From assembly GCA_035295845.1 (NCBI GenBank), contig DATGIF010000019.1:248001-312000 (forward strand): 64,000 bases of DNA. Reading direction: 5' to 3'. Of this stretch, positions 49,696-60,280 are shown in pieces (positions within the stretch are counted from its first letter, which is position 1; every line of letters begins with the position of its first letter). The notes under the pieces were generated by a model, which made no database searches, was not told the DNA's origin, and was given only the letters and a program-made list of their open reading frames with translations. The position numbers and the translations under genes were made by a program. This DNA comes from Palsa-892 sp035295845 (lineage in GTDB: Bacteria > Pseudomonadota > Alphaproteobacteria > Rhizobiales > Xanthobacteraceae).

Positions 49696-51018
49696 ATGCG
49701 CCTCTCCCGTTATTTTCTGCCGATCCTGCGCGAAACGCCGAAAGAGGCCGAAATCGTTTCTCACCGCCTGATGCTGCGGGCGGGGATGATCCGGCAGGAG
49801 GCGTCGGGGATCTATGCCTTCCTGCCGCTCGGCATGCGGGTGTTGCAGAAGGTCTGCGCCATCGTGCGCGAGGAGCAGAACCGGGCCGGCGCCATCGAAA
49901 TGCTGATGCCGACGATCCAGTCGGCGGAGCTATGGCGCGAAAGCGGGCGCTACGAGGCCTATGGCAAGGAAATGCTCCGCATCGAGGACCGGCACGAGCG
50001 CGAGATGCTCTATGGGCCCACCAACGAAGAGATGATCACCGAGATCTTCCGGGCCTATGTGAAGTCCTACAAGCAGCTGCCGCTCAACCTCTATCACATC
50101 CAGTGGAAGTTCCGGGACGAGTTGCGCCCCCGTTTCGGGGTGTACCGGGCGCGCGAATTCCTCATGAAGGACGCCTATTCCTTCGATTTGGACCCGGCTT
50201 CCTCCCGCCATTCCTACAACAAAATGTTCGTGGCTTATCTTCGGACCTTCGCGCGGTTGGGGCTGAAATCGATTCCCATGGTTGCCGAATCCGGTCCGAT
50301 TGGCGGGAATTTGTCGCACGAGTTCATCATCCTCGCCTCGACCGGGGAGAGCGAAGTGTTTTGCCATCGCGACTATCTCGACTTCGAGGTGCCCGGCGAA
50401 AAGGCCGACTTCGATAACGTCGCAGGCTTGCAGAAAACCATTGACCAGTGGACTTCGCTCTACGCCGCGACCTCCGACAAGCACGATAAGACGGCGTTCG
50501 AGAAAATTCCCGAGGCGAAGCGCCTCTCGGCGCGCGGCATCGAGGTCGGCCACATCTTCCAGTTCGGCACCAAATATTCCGCGCCGATGAAGGCGACGGT
50601 CGCCGCCCCCGACGGCGGCAACGTGCCCGTGCACATGGGCTCTTACGGCATCGGACCGACGCGGCTTGTCGCCGCCATCATCGAGGCGAGCCACGACGAA
50701 GCCGGCATTGTCTGGCCGGAGTCGGTCGCGCCGTTCAGGGTCGCGCTTCTCAATCTCAAACAGGGTGATAGCGCCACCGACGCGGCCTGCGAAAAGCTTT
50801 ACGCGGATCTTGCCGCCCGCGGCGTCGACGTCCTCTACGACGACAGCGACGAGCGGGCCGGCGCGAAATTCGCGACCGCCGATCTCATTGGCGTGCCGTG
50901 GCAGGTGCTCGTGGGCCCCAAGGGTCTTGCCGAGGGCAAGGTTGAATTGAAGCGGCGCGCGGGCGGGGCGCGTGAAATGGTTTCGTCCGCCGATGCGCTG
51001 GCGCGGATTGCAACATAG
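49696..51018 (+). CDS. proS: Prolyl-tRNA synthetase (short, INS-less type)
   Basis: 440 residues against about 570 in E. coli. Class II synthetase with [20 protein letters not shown], motif 2 [20 protein letters not shown] and motif 3 [16 protein letters not shown], then the anticodon-binding domain. The editing INS domain between motifs 2 and 3 is missing, as is normal for alphaproteobacteria, which rely on free-standing editing enzymes. The frame is open much earlier, but ATG 49696 with TAGGG gives the family N-terminus. Confidence 0.96.
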   Translation: MRLSRYFLPILRETPKEAEIVSHRLMLRAGMIRQEASGIYAFLPLGMRVLQKVCAIVREEQNRAGAIEMLMPTIQSAELWRESGRYEAYGKEMLRIEDRHEREMLYGPTNEEMITEIFRAYVKSYKQLPLNLYHIQWKFRDELRPRFGVYRAREFLMKDAYSFDLDPASSRHSYNKMFVAYLRTFARLGLKSIPMVAESGPIGGNLSHEFIILASTGESEVFCHRDYLDFEVPGEKADFDNVAGLQKTIDQWTSLYAATSDKHDKTAFEKIPEAKRLSARGIEVGHIFQFGTKYSAPMKATVAAPDGGNVPVHMGSYGIGPTRLVAAIIEASHDEAGIVWPESVAPFRVALLNLKQGDSATDAACEKLYADLAARGVDVLYDDSDERAGAKFATADLIGVPWQVLVGPKGLAEGKVELKRRAGGAREMVSSADALARIAT

Positions 51019-51026
51019 AGAGAACC

Positions 51027-52289
51027 ATGGCGGCAGGAACGCTTCCCTTTGCATCGTTCGAATGGATGTTGTCGATCCGCTATCTGCGGGCGCGGCGCAA
51101 GGAAGGATTCATCTCGGTGATCGCCGGATTTTCCTTCCTCGGCATCATGCTGGGCGTTGCGACGTTGATCATCGTCATGGCGGTGATGAACGGCTTTCGC
51201 ACGGAGCTGATGTCGAAAATTCTCGGCCTCAACGGCCACGTGCTGATCCAGCCGCTCGAACAGGCGCTCACGGATTATGCCGAGGTTGCGAAGAAAGTGT
51301 CCGACATCAAGGGCGTCACACTCGCCGTGCCGCTCGTCGAAGGACAGGCGCTTGCTTCCTCGCCGTTCTATGCGAGCGGCGTTTTGGTGCGGGGAATCCG
51401 CGAAGAGGACCTCAGAAAGCTTCCGGCGATCGGGCCCAACATCAAGAACGGCACGCTTGACGGTTTCGATACCGGGCAGGGGCTGGTGATCGGCGCGCGG
51501 CTCGCGAACCAGCTTTCGGTGCGGGCGGGCGATCAGATGACACTGGTGGCGCCGCGCGGAGCGGTGACGCCCATGGGCACGACGCCGCGCATCAAGACCT
51601 ACAAGATCGCGGCGCTCTTCGAGATCGGCATGTCGGAATACGACAACGTCTTCGTATTCATGCCGCTTTCGGAAGCGCAAGCCTATTTCAACCGGCCGGG
51701 CGATGTGTCGGCGATCGAGGTCTATACCGACAATCCCGATCAGATCGACCGCTTTCGCAAACTCATCACCGAGGAGGCCGGCCGGCCAGTGTTCCTCGTC
51801 GATTGGCGCCAGCGCAACGCCACGTTTTTCAATGCCTTGCAGGTGGAGCGGAACGTGATGTTCCTGATCCTCACGCTGATCGTGCTCGTGGCGGCGCTCA
51901 ACATCGTCTCCGGCCTCATCATGCTGGTGAAGGACAAGGGCCACGACATCGCGATCCTGCGCACCATGGGCGCGACCCAGGGCGCGGTACTCCGCGTCTT
52001 TTTCATCACCGGCGCTTCGATCGGCGTCGTCGGCACGCTTGTGGGCTTCGCACTGGGGCTTCTCATTTGCGTCAACATCGAGGGAATCCGGCAGTTTCTC
52101 TCCTGGCTTTCCGCGCGCGAGCTTTTCTCGCCCGAGCTTTATTATCTCAGCCAAATGCCGGCTGATATCGATTCGGGCGAAACGGTCGCGGTGCTGGCCA
52201 TGGCGCTCGGGCTCTCCTTCATCGCAACGCTCTATCCCGCCTGGCGGGCGGCGAGGCTCGATCCGGTCGAGGCATTGCGTTACGAGTAG
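51027..52289 (+). CDS. lolC: Lipoprotein-releasing ABC transporter permease
   Basis: 420 residues, MacB/FtsX fold: one N-terminal helix (FISVIAGFSFLGIMLGVATL), a periplasmic domain of about 200 residues and three C-terminal helices (MFLILTLIVLVAALNIVSGL). Opening EWMLSIRYLRARRKEGFISV is typical of LolC/LolE. With LolD it extracts lipoproteins from the inner membrane for LolA. Only one permease is present, so a homodimer (LolF-like arrangement) is likely. Confidence 0.94.
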   Translation: MAAGTLPFASFEWMLSIRYLRARRKEGFISVIAGFSFLGIMLGVATLIIVMAVMNGFRTELMSKILGLNGHVLIQPLEQALTDYAEVAKKVSDIKGVTLAVPLVEGQALASSPFYASGVLVRGIREEDLRKLPAIGPNIKNGTLDGFDTGQGLVIGARLANQLSVRAGDQMTLVAPRGAVTPMGTTPRIKTYKIAALFEIGMSEYDNVFVFMPLSEAQAYFNRPGDVSAIEVYTDNPDQIDRFRKLITEEAGRPVFLVDWRQRNATFFNALQVERNVMFLILTLIVLVAALNIVSGLIMLVKDKGHDIAILRTMGATQGAVLRVFFITGASIGVVGTLVGFALGLLICVNIEGIRQFLSWLSARELFSPELYYLSQMPADIDSGETVAVLAMALGLSFIATLYPAWRAARLDPVEALRYE

Positions 52290-52292
52290 GGG

Positions 52293-52979
52293 ATGCGCGA
52301 TCAGCCTGCCTTGCATCTCGAAGGCGTCGAGCGGCGCTACCGGCAAGGGGATTCCGTCCTCGAAATCCTGCGCGGTGCCACGCTATCGGTATGGCCCGGC
52401 GAGTCGGTGGCGCTGATTGCGCCTTCCGGCACCGGCAAGTCGACCCTTCTCCAGATCGCGGGCCTTTTGGAGCATCCCGACGGCGGCGAGGTGTTCATCG
52501 GTGACCGCGCGACCGCGGGGCTTGCCGACAAGGAGCGCACGCGGCTTCGCCGTACCGAGATCGGCTTCGTCTATCAGTTTCATCATTTGTTGCCGGAATT
52601 CTCGGCGCTCGAAAACGTCATGCTGCCGCAGATGATCACCGGCCTCGACAAGAACGAAGCACGCCAACGATCGGGCGAGCTCTTGACTTTTCTCGGCCTA
52701 GGCGCGCGGCTCGATCACCGGCCGGCGGAATTGTCGGGCGGCGAGCAGCAGCGCGTCGCGATCGCGCGGGCGGTAGCCAATGCGCCGCGCATTCTTCTCG
52801 CCGACGAGCCAACCGGCAATCTCGATCCGCATACCGCCGATCATGTATTCGCCACGCTTTCCAAACTCGTTAACGCGTCGGGTTTTGCGGCCCTGGTCGC
52901 AACCCACAACATGGACCTTGCCGCCCGCATGCATCGCCGCGTCACCATCAAGGACGGCGAGGTGATCGAGCATAGTTGA
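52293..52979 (+). CDS. lolD: Lipoprotein-releasing system ATP-binding protein
   Basis: 228 residues. ABC ATPase with Walker [14 protein letters not shown]-loop [20 protein letters not shown], signature [15 protein letters not shown], Walker [14 protein letters not shown] and switch His in VATHNMDLA. It begins three bases after lolC and powers it. Confidence 0.95.
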   Translation: MRDQPALHLEGVERRYRQGDSVLEILRGATLSVWPGESVALIAPSGTGKSTLLQIAGLLEHPDGGEVFIGDRATAGLADKERTRLRRTEIGFVYQFHHLLPEFSALENVMLPQMITGLDKNEARQRSGELLTFLGLGARLDHRPAELSGGEQQRVAIARAVANAPRILLADEPTGNLDPHTADHVFATLSKLVNASGFAALVATHNMDLAARMHRRVTIKDGEVIEHS

Positions 52980-52995
52980 GACGCTTCAAGTTAAG

Positions 52996-53039
52996 GCATG
53001 ATCTTTCCGAAAACCGGTTTCCACTTTTCGAGATCATGC
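52996..53039. repeat. Rhizobiales-type intergenic palindromic repeat
   Basis: GCATGATCT (52996-53004) and AGATCATGC (53031-53039) are perfect inverted ends around a core with CCGAAAACCGGTTTCC. This sequence type is, to my knowledge, scattered in many copies between genes in Bradyrhizobium-like genomes. It lies just after lolD and could act as an mRNA 3' stem-loop. Confidence 0.75.
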
Positions 53040-53128
53040 TTTCGTCCACAGCCCGACGCTGAAAATTCTGGACGCGGGCGCGATGCAGGCCCACGATGGG
53101 CTCGAAGAATTTTCGGAGACGATTCGTG

Positions 53129-56100
53129 TCTGATCTCGCCAGGGCGGTGGGCTTCGTCCACCTCCATGTTCATTCGTCCTATTCGCTGCTCGAGGGCGCG
53201 CTCAAAATCGCGCAGCTCGCGGCGCTTGCGAAGGCCGACCGCGAGCCCGCGCTTGCGCTCACCGACACCGGCAATCTGTTCGCAGCGCTCGAATTCTCCG
53301 AAAAAATGGCGAGCGTGGGAATCCAGCCGATCGTCGGCTGCTCGCTGGCCGTCGATTTTGCCGATGAGCCACCGGCGAAGCACGGCACCCTCGCGCGATT
53401 GCCACGGGTCGTGCTGCTCGCGGCCACTGAAACGGGCTACCGCCATCTCATCGCCCTCGTCTCGAAAAGCCATCTCGAAGTCGCCGAGGGCACCGAACCG
53501 CATGTGAGCCTTGCTTGGCTCCAGGCTCACTCGGAAGGCTTGATTGCGCTCACCGGCGGCCCGGATGGGCCGCTCGACCGCGCGTTCGCAAGCGGCCAGC
53601 CGGAACTCGCGAAGAAGCGCGTTCTGCGCCTCGCGGAAATCCACGGCGACAGGCTCTACGTCGAATTACAGCGCCACGGGCTTGAGTCCGAAAAGCTGGT
53701 GGAGCCCGCGCTGATCGGGCTTGCCTTCGAGCATGGGCTTCCGCTCGTCGCCACGAACGAGCCCTATTTTGCCGCGCGTGACGATTACGAAGCGCACGAC
53801 GCGCTTCTCTGCATTGCCGAAGGCAGGCTCGTGGCCGAGAGCGGGCGGCGGCAACTCACGCCCGAGCATTATTTCAAGACGCGGCAGGAAATGGCCGAGC
53901 TCTTCGCCGATCTGCCGGAGGCGCTTGCCTCGAGCGTAGAGATCGCGCGGCGCTGCTCCTTCCGCACCCAAAGCCGGGCGCCGATCCTGCCGCGCTTCTC
54001 GATTGGCGGAAAAGCCGCTGACGAGACGGCTGAACTCCGCCGCCGCGCCGAAGCAGGACTTGCGAAGCGGATGGCGGAGCACGGCATCACGCAGGGCTTC
54101 ACCGAAGAGGAATACCGCGAGCGGCTTGCCTTTGAGCTCGATGTCATCGGCCGCATGAATTATTCGGGCTACTTTCTGATCGTCGCCGATTTCATCCAAT
54201 GGGCGAAGGCGCAGGGGATTCCCGTGGGGCCCGGCCGCGGTTCCGGCGCGGGCTCGCTTGTCTCCTACGCGCTCACCATCACCGATCTCGACCCGATCCG
54301 CTTCGGTCTCCTGTTCGAACGCTTCCTCAATCCCGAACGCGTGTCGATGCCGGATTTCGACGTGGATTTCTGCCAGGACCGGCGCGACGAGGTGATCCGC
54401 TACGTGCGCGAACGCTACGGCCGCGAGCAGGTAGCGCAGATCATTACCTTCGGTTCGCTGCAGGCACGCGGCGTGATGCGCGACGTCGGCCGCGTCCTCG
54501 AAATGCCTTACGGCCAGGTCGACCGCATCTGCAAACTCATCCCGATCAATCCGACGAACCCGGTCACGCTCGCGCGCGCGATCGAAGACGAGCCACGGCT
54601 GCAAGAGGCGCGGAAAGAGGACCCGCGCGTGAAGCGCGCCTTCGATATCGCGCTCAAGCTCGAAGGCCTGCACCGCCACGCCTCGACGCACGCCGCCGGC
54701 ATCGTGATCGGCGACCGGCCGCTGACCGAGCTCGTGCCGCTCTATCGCGACCCGAAATCGAACATGCCGGCGACCCAGTTCAACATGAAATGGGTCGAGG
54801 CGGCGGGGCTCGTGAAGTTTGACTTCCTCGGCCTGAAAACGCTGACGGTCATTGAAACGGCCGTGAAGCTTCTGAAGAAACGCGGGATTGAGATCGATAT
54901 CGCGCGCATCCCGCTCGACGATCCCGCGCCATATGAAATGATTTCCCGCGGCGACACGGTCGGCGTGTTCCAGATTGAAAGCGCGGGCATGCGCAAGGCG
55001 CTCGCCGACATGCGGCCCGACCGTTTTGAGGACATCATCGCGCTTGTCGCGCTCTATCGTCCGGGGCCGATGGCGAACATCCCGACCTACAACGCCCGCA
55101 AGCACGACAAGGAAAAGCCCGACTATATTCACCCGAAGCTGGAGACGGTGCTGCGCGAGACGTTCGGCGTCATCGTCTATCAGGAACAGGTGATGCAGGC
55201 GGCGCAATTGCTCGCCGGCTATTCGCTCGGCGAAGCGGATCTTCTGCGCCGCGCCATGGGCAAGAAAATCCGCAGCGAAATGCGGGCGCAGCGCGCGCGC
55301 TTTGTCTCCGGCGCGGTCGAGCGCGGCGTCGAGCGTACGCAGGCCGATGCGATCTTCGATCTCCTGGAGCGGTTCGCCGAATACGGCTTCAACAAGAGCC
55401 ACGCCGCGGCCTATGCGCTCGTTGCCTATCAGACCGCATACCTGAAGGCGCATTATTCGGTCGAGTTTCTCGCGGCCTCCATGACGCTCGACATGGACAA
55501 TACCGACAAGCTTGCCGACTTCCGGCGCGAAGCAGACCGGTTGGGCATCAAAGTCGAGCCGCCTTCGGTCAATCTTTCGGGTGAAAATTTCGGCGCCGGC
55601 GAGGGGACGATCATCTACGCGCTCGCGGCGATCAAGGGCGTCGGCCGGCAGGCGGTCGAGGCAATCGTCAAGGCCCGCGGCGAAAAGCCGTACGCGGATC
55701 TCGCCGATTTCGCCGCCCGCATCGATGCGCGTACGCTCAACAAGCGCACGCTCGAATGCCTTGCCGCGGCGGGCGCTTTCGATTGTTTGGAGCCGAACCG
55801 CGCGCGCGCCTTCGCGGCTGTCGACGCGATGCTTGCTTATGCGCAGCGCCGCAGCGAAGACGCGGCCCGCGGCCAGACGCAATTGTTCGGTGCCGGGCCC
55901 GTGCGCGCCACGATCCATGCGCCGGAAACGGCGCCTTGGCTGCCGGCGGAGCGGCTGAAACGCGAATATGATGCGATCGGCTTTTTCCTCTCCGGCCATC
56001 CGCTCGACGATTATGCAACCGCGCTTGCGCGCCTGCGGGTGCAGCAATGGGCGGACTTCGCGCGCGCGGTTCGCGCGGGTGCCACGGCCGGACGGCTTGC

Positions 56101-56575
56101 CGCGACGGTCGTTTCGCGCACCGAGCGGCGCATCAAGTCCGGCTCGAAAATGGGGATCATCGGGCTATCCGATCCGACCGGCCATTTCGAAGCGGTAATT
56201 TTTGCCGAAGGCCTCGCGCAATACCGCGATCTTCTCGATCCCGGCACCGCCGTGCTGCTGCAGGTCGGCGCCGAACTGCAAGGCGACGAGGTGCGCGTCC
56301 GCATTCACAATGCGGAATCGCTCGATGAAGCCGCGTCGAAGGCCCAGCGCGGGCTGCGCGTATTCGTGCGCTCGTCCGAGCCGATCGATCTCCTCACCAA
56401 GCGGCTCGCGCCGAACGGCGGCAAGGCCGAGAAGCTCGGCGAAGTGTGCTTCGTGCTCACGCTCGCCGATGGCTCCGAAGTCGAAGTGAAGCTCCCCGGC
56501 CGCTATCCGATCTCGCCGCAGATCGCGGGCGCGATGAAGGCGGTGCCGGGGGTCGTCGCCGTGCAGGAGGTGTGA
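53129..56575 (+). CDS. dnaE: DNA polymerase III alpha subunit
   Basis: About 1148 residues, replicative polymerase. PHP domain VGFVHLHVHSSYSLLEGALK at the start; catalytic GPGRGSGAGSLVSYAL and the aspartates of MPDFDVDFCQDRR (about residues 408-415); HhH and OB-fold parts near the C-terminus (RRIKSGSKMGIIGLSDPTGH), ending in a clamp-interacting tail region. ATG 53096 has no ribosome site, while GTG 53129 has GGAG seven bases before it and gives the usual start. Probably the main DnaE1: it is full length and lies in the conserved lolD-dnaE context. Confidence 0.95.
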   Translation, partial: SDLARAVGFVHLHVHSSYSLLEGALKIAQLAALAKADREPALALTDTGNLFAALEFSEKMASVGIQPIVGCSLAVDFADEPPAKHGTLARLPRVVLLAATETGYRHLIALVSKSHLEVAEGTEPHVSLAWLQAHSEGLIALTGGPDGPLDRAFASGQPELAKKRVLRLAEIHGDRLYVELQRHGLESEKLVEPALIGLAFEHGLPLVATNEPYFAARDDYEAHDALLCIAEGRLVAESGRRQLTPEHYFKTRQEMAELFADLPEALASSVEIARRCSFRTQSRAPILPRFSIGGKAADETAELRRRAEAGLAKRMAEHGITQGFTEEEYRERLAFELDVIGRMNYSGYFLIVADFIQWAKAQGIPVGPGRGSGAGSLVSYALTITDLDPIRFGLLFERFLNPERVSMPDFDVDFCQDRRDEVIRYVRERYGREQVAQIITFGSLQARGVMRDVGRVLEMPYGQVDRICKLIPINPTNPVTLARAIEDEPRLQEARKEDPRVKRAFDIALKLEGLHRHASTHAAGIVIGDRPLTELVPLYRDPKSNMPATQFNMKWVEAAGLVKFDFLGLKTLTVIETAVKLLKKRGIEIDIARIPLDDPAPYEMISRGDTVGVFQIESAGMRKALADMRPDRFEDIIALVALYRPGPMANIPTYNARKHDKEKPDYIHPKLETVLRETFGVIVYQEQVMQAAQLLAGYSLGEADLLRRAMGKKIRSEMRAQRARFVSGAVERGVERTQADAIFDLLERFAEYGFNKSHAAAYALVAYQTAYLKAHYSVEFLAASMTLDMDNTDKLADFRREADRLGIKVEPPSVNLSGENFGAGEGTIIYALAAIKGVGRQAVEAIVKARGEKPYADLADFAARIDARTLNKRTLECLAAAGAFDCLEPNRARAFAAVDAMLAYAQRRSEDAARGQTQLFGAGPVRATIHAPETAPWLPAERLKREYDAIGFFLSGHPLDDYATALARLRVQQWADFARAVRAGATAGRLAATVVSRTERRIKSGSKMGIIGLSDPTGHFEAVIFAEGLAQYRDLLDPGTAVLLQVGAELQGDEVRVRIHNAESLDEAASKAQRGLRVFVRSSEPIDLLTKRLAPNGGKAEKLGEVCFVLTLADGSEVEVKLPGRYPISPQIAGAMKAVPGVVAVQEV

Positions 56576-56618
56576 AGCGCGGATTTGCCGCCCTTGCGCC
56601 GAAATCAGAACGGCCAGA

Positions 56619-56801
56619 TTAGAACGGCCAAGTCACGATCATCAGAGCCGCTCCGATCACGCCGAGCACCATCGCGCTCATCACATAGAGCTGGCCGACG
56701 ATGTAGACGGACAGGAAACGCCCCAGTGGCCCTTCGGGCCGTCCGATGAAGATCATGACCAGCGCAGCACCGATCATGATGGCGCCCTCGGTGAAACCCA
56801 T
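56619..56801 (-). CDS. Small two-helix membrane protein
   Basis: 60 residues. Hydrophobic segments EGAIMIGAALVMIFIGRPEG and VGQLYVMSAMVLGVIGAALM with a short loop. ATG 56801 is preceded by AAGGGGGGAAGC, an excellent ribosome site, so translation is likely. Function unknown; it stands alone, convergent with dnaE and divergent from rpsB. Confidence 0.7.
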   Translation of the reverse strand: MGFTEGAIMIGAALVMIFIGRPEGPLGRFLSVYIVGQLYVMSAMVLGVIGAALMIVTWPF

Positions 56802-56889
56802 GCTTCCCCCCTTGCGATTTTTATCGTTTGCCGGTCACCGATCATCGGCCAGTTGTTCCTGCTTGCATAAGCGGCAGTTGGTCGCGCCC

Positions 56890-56918
56890 TTGCGCCGCTT
56901 GGTTTCACCCCCTATAAG
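56890..56918 (+). promoter_or_regulatory. Promoter of the rpsB operon
   Basis: TTGCGC (56890-56895), 17 bases, TATAAG (56913-56918). A start near 56925 leaves a leader of about 95 bases before rpsB. Confidence 0.6.
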
Positions 56919-56971
56919 CGCCGCCATCACGCACGCGGACTAGCTTTCCCATATCCGGGACGGCATCCGGT

Positions 56972-56987
56972 GCCGGGTTCGCCCGGC
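56972..56987 (+). promoter_or_regulatory. Leader hairpin upstream of rpsB
   Basis: GCCGGGTTCGCCCGGC: a six-base-pair GC stem with a TTCG tetraloop in the rpsB leader, 33 bases before the start codon. It may take part in S2-dependent feedback control or simply stabilise the leader. The mechanism is not shown by the sequence. Confidence 0.4.
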
Positions 56988-57020
56988 TCGGTCCGCGGAG
57001 GCTAACCGGAAGAGGACAAC

Positions 57021-58022
57021 ATGGCGCTTCCCGACTACTCGATGCGCCAGCTATTGGAAGCTGGCGTTCACTTCGGCCATCAGGCCCATCGCTGGAATCC
57101 GAAGATGGCTCCGTTCATCTTCGGCACCCGCAACAACATCCACATCATCGACCTCGCGCAGACCGTGCCGATGCTGCACAAGGCGCTCACGGCCGTAAGC
57201 GACACCGTCGCCAAGGGCGGCCGCATCCTGTTCGTCGGCACCAAGCGGCAGGCGTCCGACGCCGTCGCCGACGCCGCCAAGCGCTCGGCGCAGTATTTCG
57301 TGAATTCCCGCTGGCTCGGCGGCACGCTCACCAACTGGAAAACGATCTCGAACTCGATCGCACGCCTGAAGAAAATCGAGGAGATGCTTTCGAGCGAGAC
57401 GGGCGCGGCCTATACCAAGAAAGAACGGCTGACGCTCGCGCGCGAGAAGGAGAAGCTCGAGCGCTCGCTCGGCGGCATCCGCGACATGGGCGGCATTCCC
57501 GACCTCGTCTTCGTCATCGACACCAACAAGGAAGATATCGCGATCAAGGAGGCGAAGCGCCTCAACATTCCGGTCGCGGCGGTCGTCGACACCAATTCCG
57601 ATCCCGACGGCATCGTGTTTCCGATTCCCGGCAATGACGATGCCGGCCGCGCAATCACGCTCTATTGCGATCTTGTCGCCAAGGCCGCGATCGACGGCAT
57701 TTCACGCGCACAAGGGCAGGCGGGCGTCGACCTCGGCGCTGCCGAAAAGCCCATACTCGAGGAATTGCCGGCGGAAAAAGCCGAGTGGGAAAAATTCGAG
57801 CCGCTGCCGGGCCCGATCGGCGCGCCCGACGACCTCAAGAAGCTGCATGGCGTAAGCCCGGCGATCGAAAAGCAGCTCAACGACCTCGGCTTCTTCCACT
57901 ATTCGCAAGTGGCTGGCCTCGACAAGAAGGACGCCCATCACCTCGGCGAAACCGTTGGATTGCCCGGCCGCATCGAAACCTGGATCGCGGAAGCCAAAGC
58001 GCTTTCGGCCGAAACGGAGTAG
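57021..58022 (+). CDS. rpsB: 30S ribosomal protein S2 with C-terminal extension
   Basis: 333 residues against about 240 in E. coli. The core runs from [20 protein letters not shown] to [20 protein letters not shown]. From about residue 255 an extension carries [20 protein letters not shown] and [19 protein letters not shown], a helix-hairpin-helix-like module seen in many alphaproteobacterial S2 proteins. Strong site GGAAGAGGA before ATG 57021. Confidence 0.97.
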   Translation: MALPDYSMRQLLEAGVHFGHQAHRWNPKMAPFIFGTRNNIHIIDLAQTVPMLHKALTAVSDTVAKGGRILFVGTKRQASDAVADAAKRSAQYFVNSRWLGGTLTNWKTISNSIARLKKIEEMLSSETGAAYTKKERLTLAREKEKLERSLGGIRDMGGIPDLVFVIDTNKEDIAIKEAKRLNIPVAAVVDTNSDPDGIVFPIPGNDDAGRAITLYCDLVAKAAIDGISRAQGQAGVDLGAAEKPILEELPAEKAEWEKFEPLPGPIGAPDDLKKLHGVSPAIEKQLNDLGFFHYSQVAGLDKKDAHHLGETVGLPGRIETWIAEAKALSAETE

Positions 58023-58025
58023 GCG

Positions 58026-58943
58026 ATGGCTGAGATCAGTGCGAGCCTCGTCAAGGAGCTGCGCGAGAAATCCGGCGCCGGCATGATGGACTGCAAGGCG
58101 GCGCTCACCGAGACCAAGGGCAACCTTGAAGCGGCGGTCGTCTGGCTCCGCAAAAAAGGGCTCGCCAAGGCCGCCAAGAAGGCCGGCCGCGTCGCCGCCG
58201 AAGGTCTCGTTGGGCTCGCGGTCGAAGGCAAGAAGGGCGTGCTCGTTGAGGTCAATTCCGAGACCGACTTCGTCGCCCGCAACGACCACTTCCAGGGCCT
58301 CGTGAAACTGATCGCTGAAGCGGCGCTCCATAACGGCACCGACGTTGAGAAAATCAAAAAGGCGAAGGCTGGCAACGGCACGATCGAAGAGGCGATCGCC
58401 CAGGCGATAGCGACGATCGGCGAGAATATGACGCTGCGGCGCGCCGCCGAGCTTTCGGTCGGGCAGGGCGCGATTGGCGCCTATACGCACGCCTCCATTT
58501 CCGAAGGGCTCGGCAAGATCGGCGTGCTGGTCGCCCTCGAATCGAAAGCCAGCCCCGCCGAGCTCGCGATTTTAGGCCGCATGCTCGCGATGCATGTCGC
58601 CGCCTCCAATCCGCTGGCGGTCGACGCCAAGGGTCTCGACGCGAAGGTTGTCGCGCGCGAGCGCGAGGTGATCGCCGCCAAGGCCGTAGGCAAGCCCGCC
58701 AATGTGGTCGAAAAGATCGTCGAGAGCGGCCTCAAGACCTTCTACAAGGAAGCCTGCCTCGTGGATCAGCCTTATGTGCATGATCCGGCAAAAACGGTTG
58801 CGCAGGCGGTGAAAGAAGCCGAAGGAAAGCTCGGCCAGCCGATTGCGATCAAGGGATTCGTTCGGTACGCGCTCGGCGAAGGCGTGGAAAAACAAGAACA
58901 GGATTTCGCCGCCGAGGTGGCCGCGGCCGCGGGCCAAAGCTGA
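58026..58943 (+). CDS. tsf: Elongation factor Ts
   Basis: 305 residues. Nucleotide exchange factor for EF-Tu. The UBA-like N-terminus [20 protein letters not shown] and the core [14 protein letters not shown] with TDFV are intact. It starts three bases after rpsB. Confidence 0.97.
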   Translation: MAEISASLVKELREKSGAGMMDCKAALTETKGNLEAAVVWLRKKGLAKAAKKAGRVAAEGLVGLAVEGKKGVLVEVNSETDFVARNDHFQGLVKLIAEAALHNGTDVEKIKKAKAGNGTIEEAIAQAIATIGENMTLRRAAELSVGQGAIGAYTHASISEGLGKIGVLVALESKASPAELAILGRMLAMHVAASNPLAVDAKGLDAKVVAREREVIAAKAVGKPANVVEKIVESGLKTFYKEACLVDQPYVHDPAKTVAQAVKEAEGKLGQPIAIKGFVRYALGEGVEKQEQDFAAEVAAAAGQS

Positions 58944-58963
58944 ACTCGGCGGGGGCGGTCGGG

Positions 58964-59677
58964 ATGGCGAAGCCCCATTACAAGCGCGTCCTCGTCAAGG
59001 TTTCGGGCGAAGCGTTGCAAGGCGGCGAAGAAGGCCTGCACGCGCCGACGCTTTCGCGGATTGCGGCCGATCTCGTCGAAGTCAAAAAGCTCGGCATTGA
59101 AACCGCGGTGATGGTCGGCGGCGGCAATCTCGTACGCGGCGCCGTTCTTGCCGCAACGGGTGTCGATCGCGCGGCCGCTGATGCCATGGGCATGCTCGCG
59201 ACCGTGATCAACGCGCTCGCGCTTGAGGGCGCGATCGAGCGCGCAGGCGCCACCGTCCGCACGCTGTCGGCGGTTGCCATGCCAAGTGTCGTCGAGCCCT
59301 ATGCGCGCCAGCGCGCCAATGCGCATCTCAGGCAGGGCCATATCGTGCTGTTGGCGGGCGGGACGGGAAATCCGTATTTCACGACCGACACAGGCGCCGC
59401 GCTGCGGGCCGCCGAGCTCGGCTGCGACGCGATTCTGAAGGCGACGCAGGTCGACGGCGTCTATGACAGCGACCCAAAGACCAACCCCAAGGCCAAGCGG
59501 TTCGATAAACTCACGCATGACGAGGCGCTTTCGCGCGATCTCAAGGTCATGGACGCGGCGGCTTTCGCGCTTGCCCGCGAGGCGAAGCTGCCTATCATCG
59601 TGTTTTCGATCAGCGCGCCAGGGGCGATCGCCGCCGCGATCAAGGGCGAGGGCAAGGCGACCATTGTTACGCCGTGA
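58964..59677 (+). CDS. pyrH: Uridylate kinase
   Basis: 237 residues. Makes UDP from UMP. Amino-acid-kinase fold with KRVLVKVSGEALQGGEEGLH, MVGGGNLVRGAVLAATGVDR and GGTGNPYFTTDTGAALRAAE. It follows tsf by 20 bases. Confidence 0.97.
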   Translation: MAKPHYKRVLVKVSGEALQGGEEGLHAPTLSRIAADLVEVKKLGIETAVMVGGGNLVRGAVLAATGVDRAAADAMGMLATVINALALEGAIERAGATVRTLSAVAMPSVVEPYARQRANAHLRQGHIVLLAGGTGNPYFTTDTGAALRAAELGCDAILKATQVDGVYDSDPKTNPKAKRFDKLTHDEALSRDLKVMDAAAFALAREAKLPIIVFSISAPGAIAAAIKGEGKATIVTP

Positions 59678-59708
59678 TGGCGCGCGAAGACCGTTAAAGA
59701 GGTGAGAT

Positions 59709-60272
59709 ATGAAACCGGGCGCTTTTGATCTCGCTGACGTCAAGCGACGCATGCAAGGCTCGCTTGCCACCCTGAAACAAGAGCTCGGCGGCCTGCGCAC
59801 AGGCCGCGCGTCGCCCAACCTCGTCGAGCCCATTCATGTCGAAGCCTATGGCTCGCACATGCCGATGAACCAGGTCGCGACCGTGAGCGTGCCGGAGCCG
59901 CGGCTGATCTCGATCCAGGTCTGGGACGCTTCCGTCGTCAAGGCGGTGGAAAAGGCGATCCGCGATTCCAATCTCGGGCTCAGCCCTTCGACCGAAGGCC
60001 AGATCGTCCGCATCCGTATTCCGGAACTGAACCAGGAACGGCGCCAAGAGCTCGTCAAGGTCGCCCATAAATACGCCGAAGCCGCGCGCGTTGCCGTGCG
60101 CCACGTGCGCCGCGACGGGCTCGATCATCTGAAGAAGCTGCAGAAGGACGGCCATGTGAGCGAGGACGAAATCAAACGCCACGAAGGCGAGGTCCAGAAG
60201 GCGACCGATCAGGCGATCACCGACATCGACCACACGCTCGCCACCAAAGAAAAAGAAATCATGTCGGTTTGA
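59709..60272 (+). CDS. frr: Ribosome recycling factor
   Basis: 187 residues. Splits post-termination ribosomes with EF-G. The three-helix bundle has [20 protein letters not shown] and the C-terminal helix with KHEGEVQK-type pattern. Site GAGGTG precedes ATG 59709. Confidence 0.97.
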   Translation: MKPGAFDLADVKRRMQGSLATLKQELGGLRTGRASPNLVEPIHVEAYGSHMPMNQVATVSVPEPRLISIQVWDASVVKAVEKAIRDSNLGLSPSTEGQIVRIRIPELNQERRQELVKVAHKYAEAARVAVRHVRRDGLDHLKKLQKDGHVSEDEIKRHEGEVQKATDQAITDIDHTLATKEKEIMSV

Positions 60273-60280
60273 CGGAAACC

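Noticed and set aside
53666..56047. A 793-codon open frame antisense to dnaE
   Set aside because: High-GC codon bias leaves long shadow frames on the opposite strand; the sequence is Arg/His/Asp-rich without any domain, and dnaE is fully intact on the plus strand.
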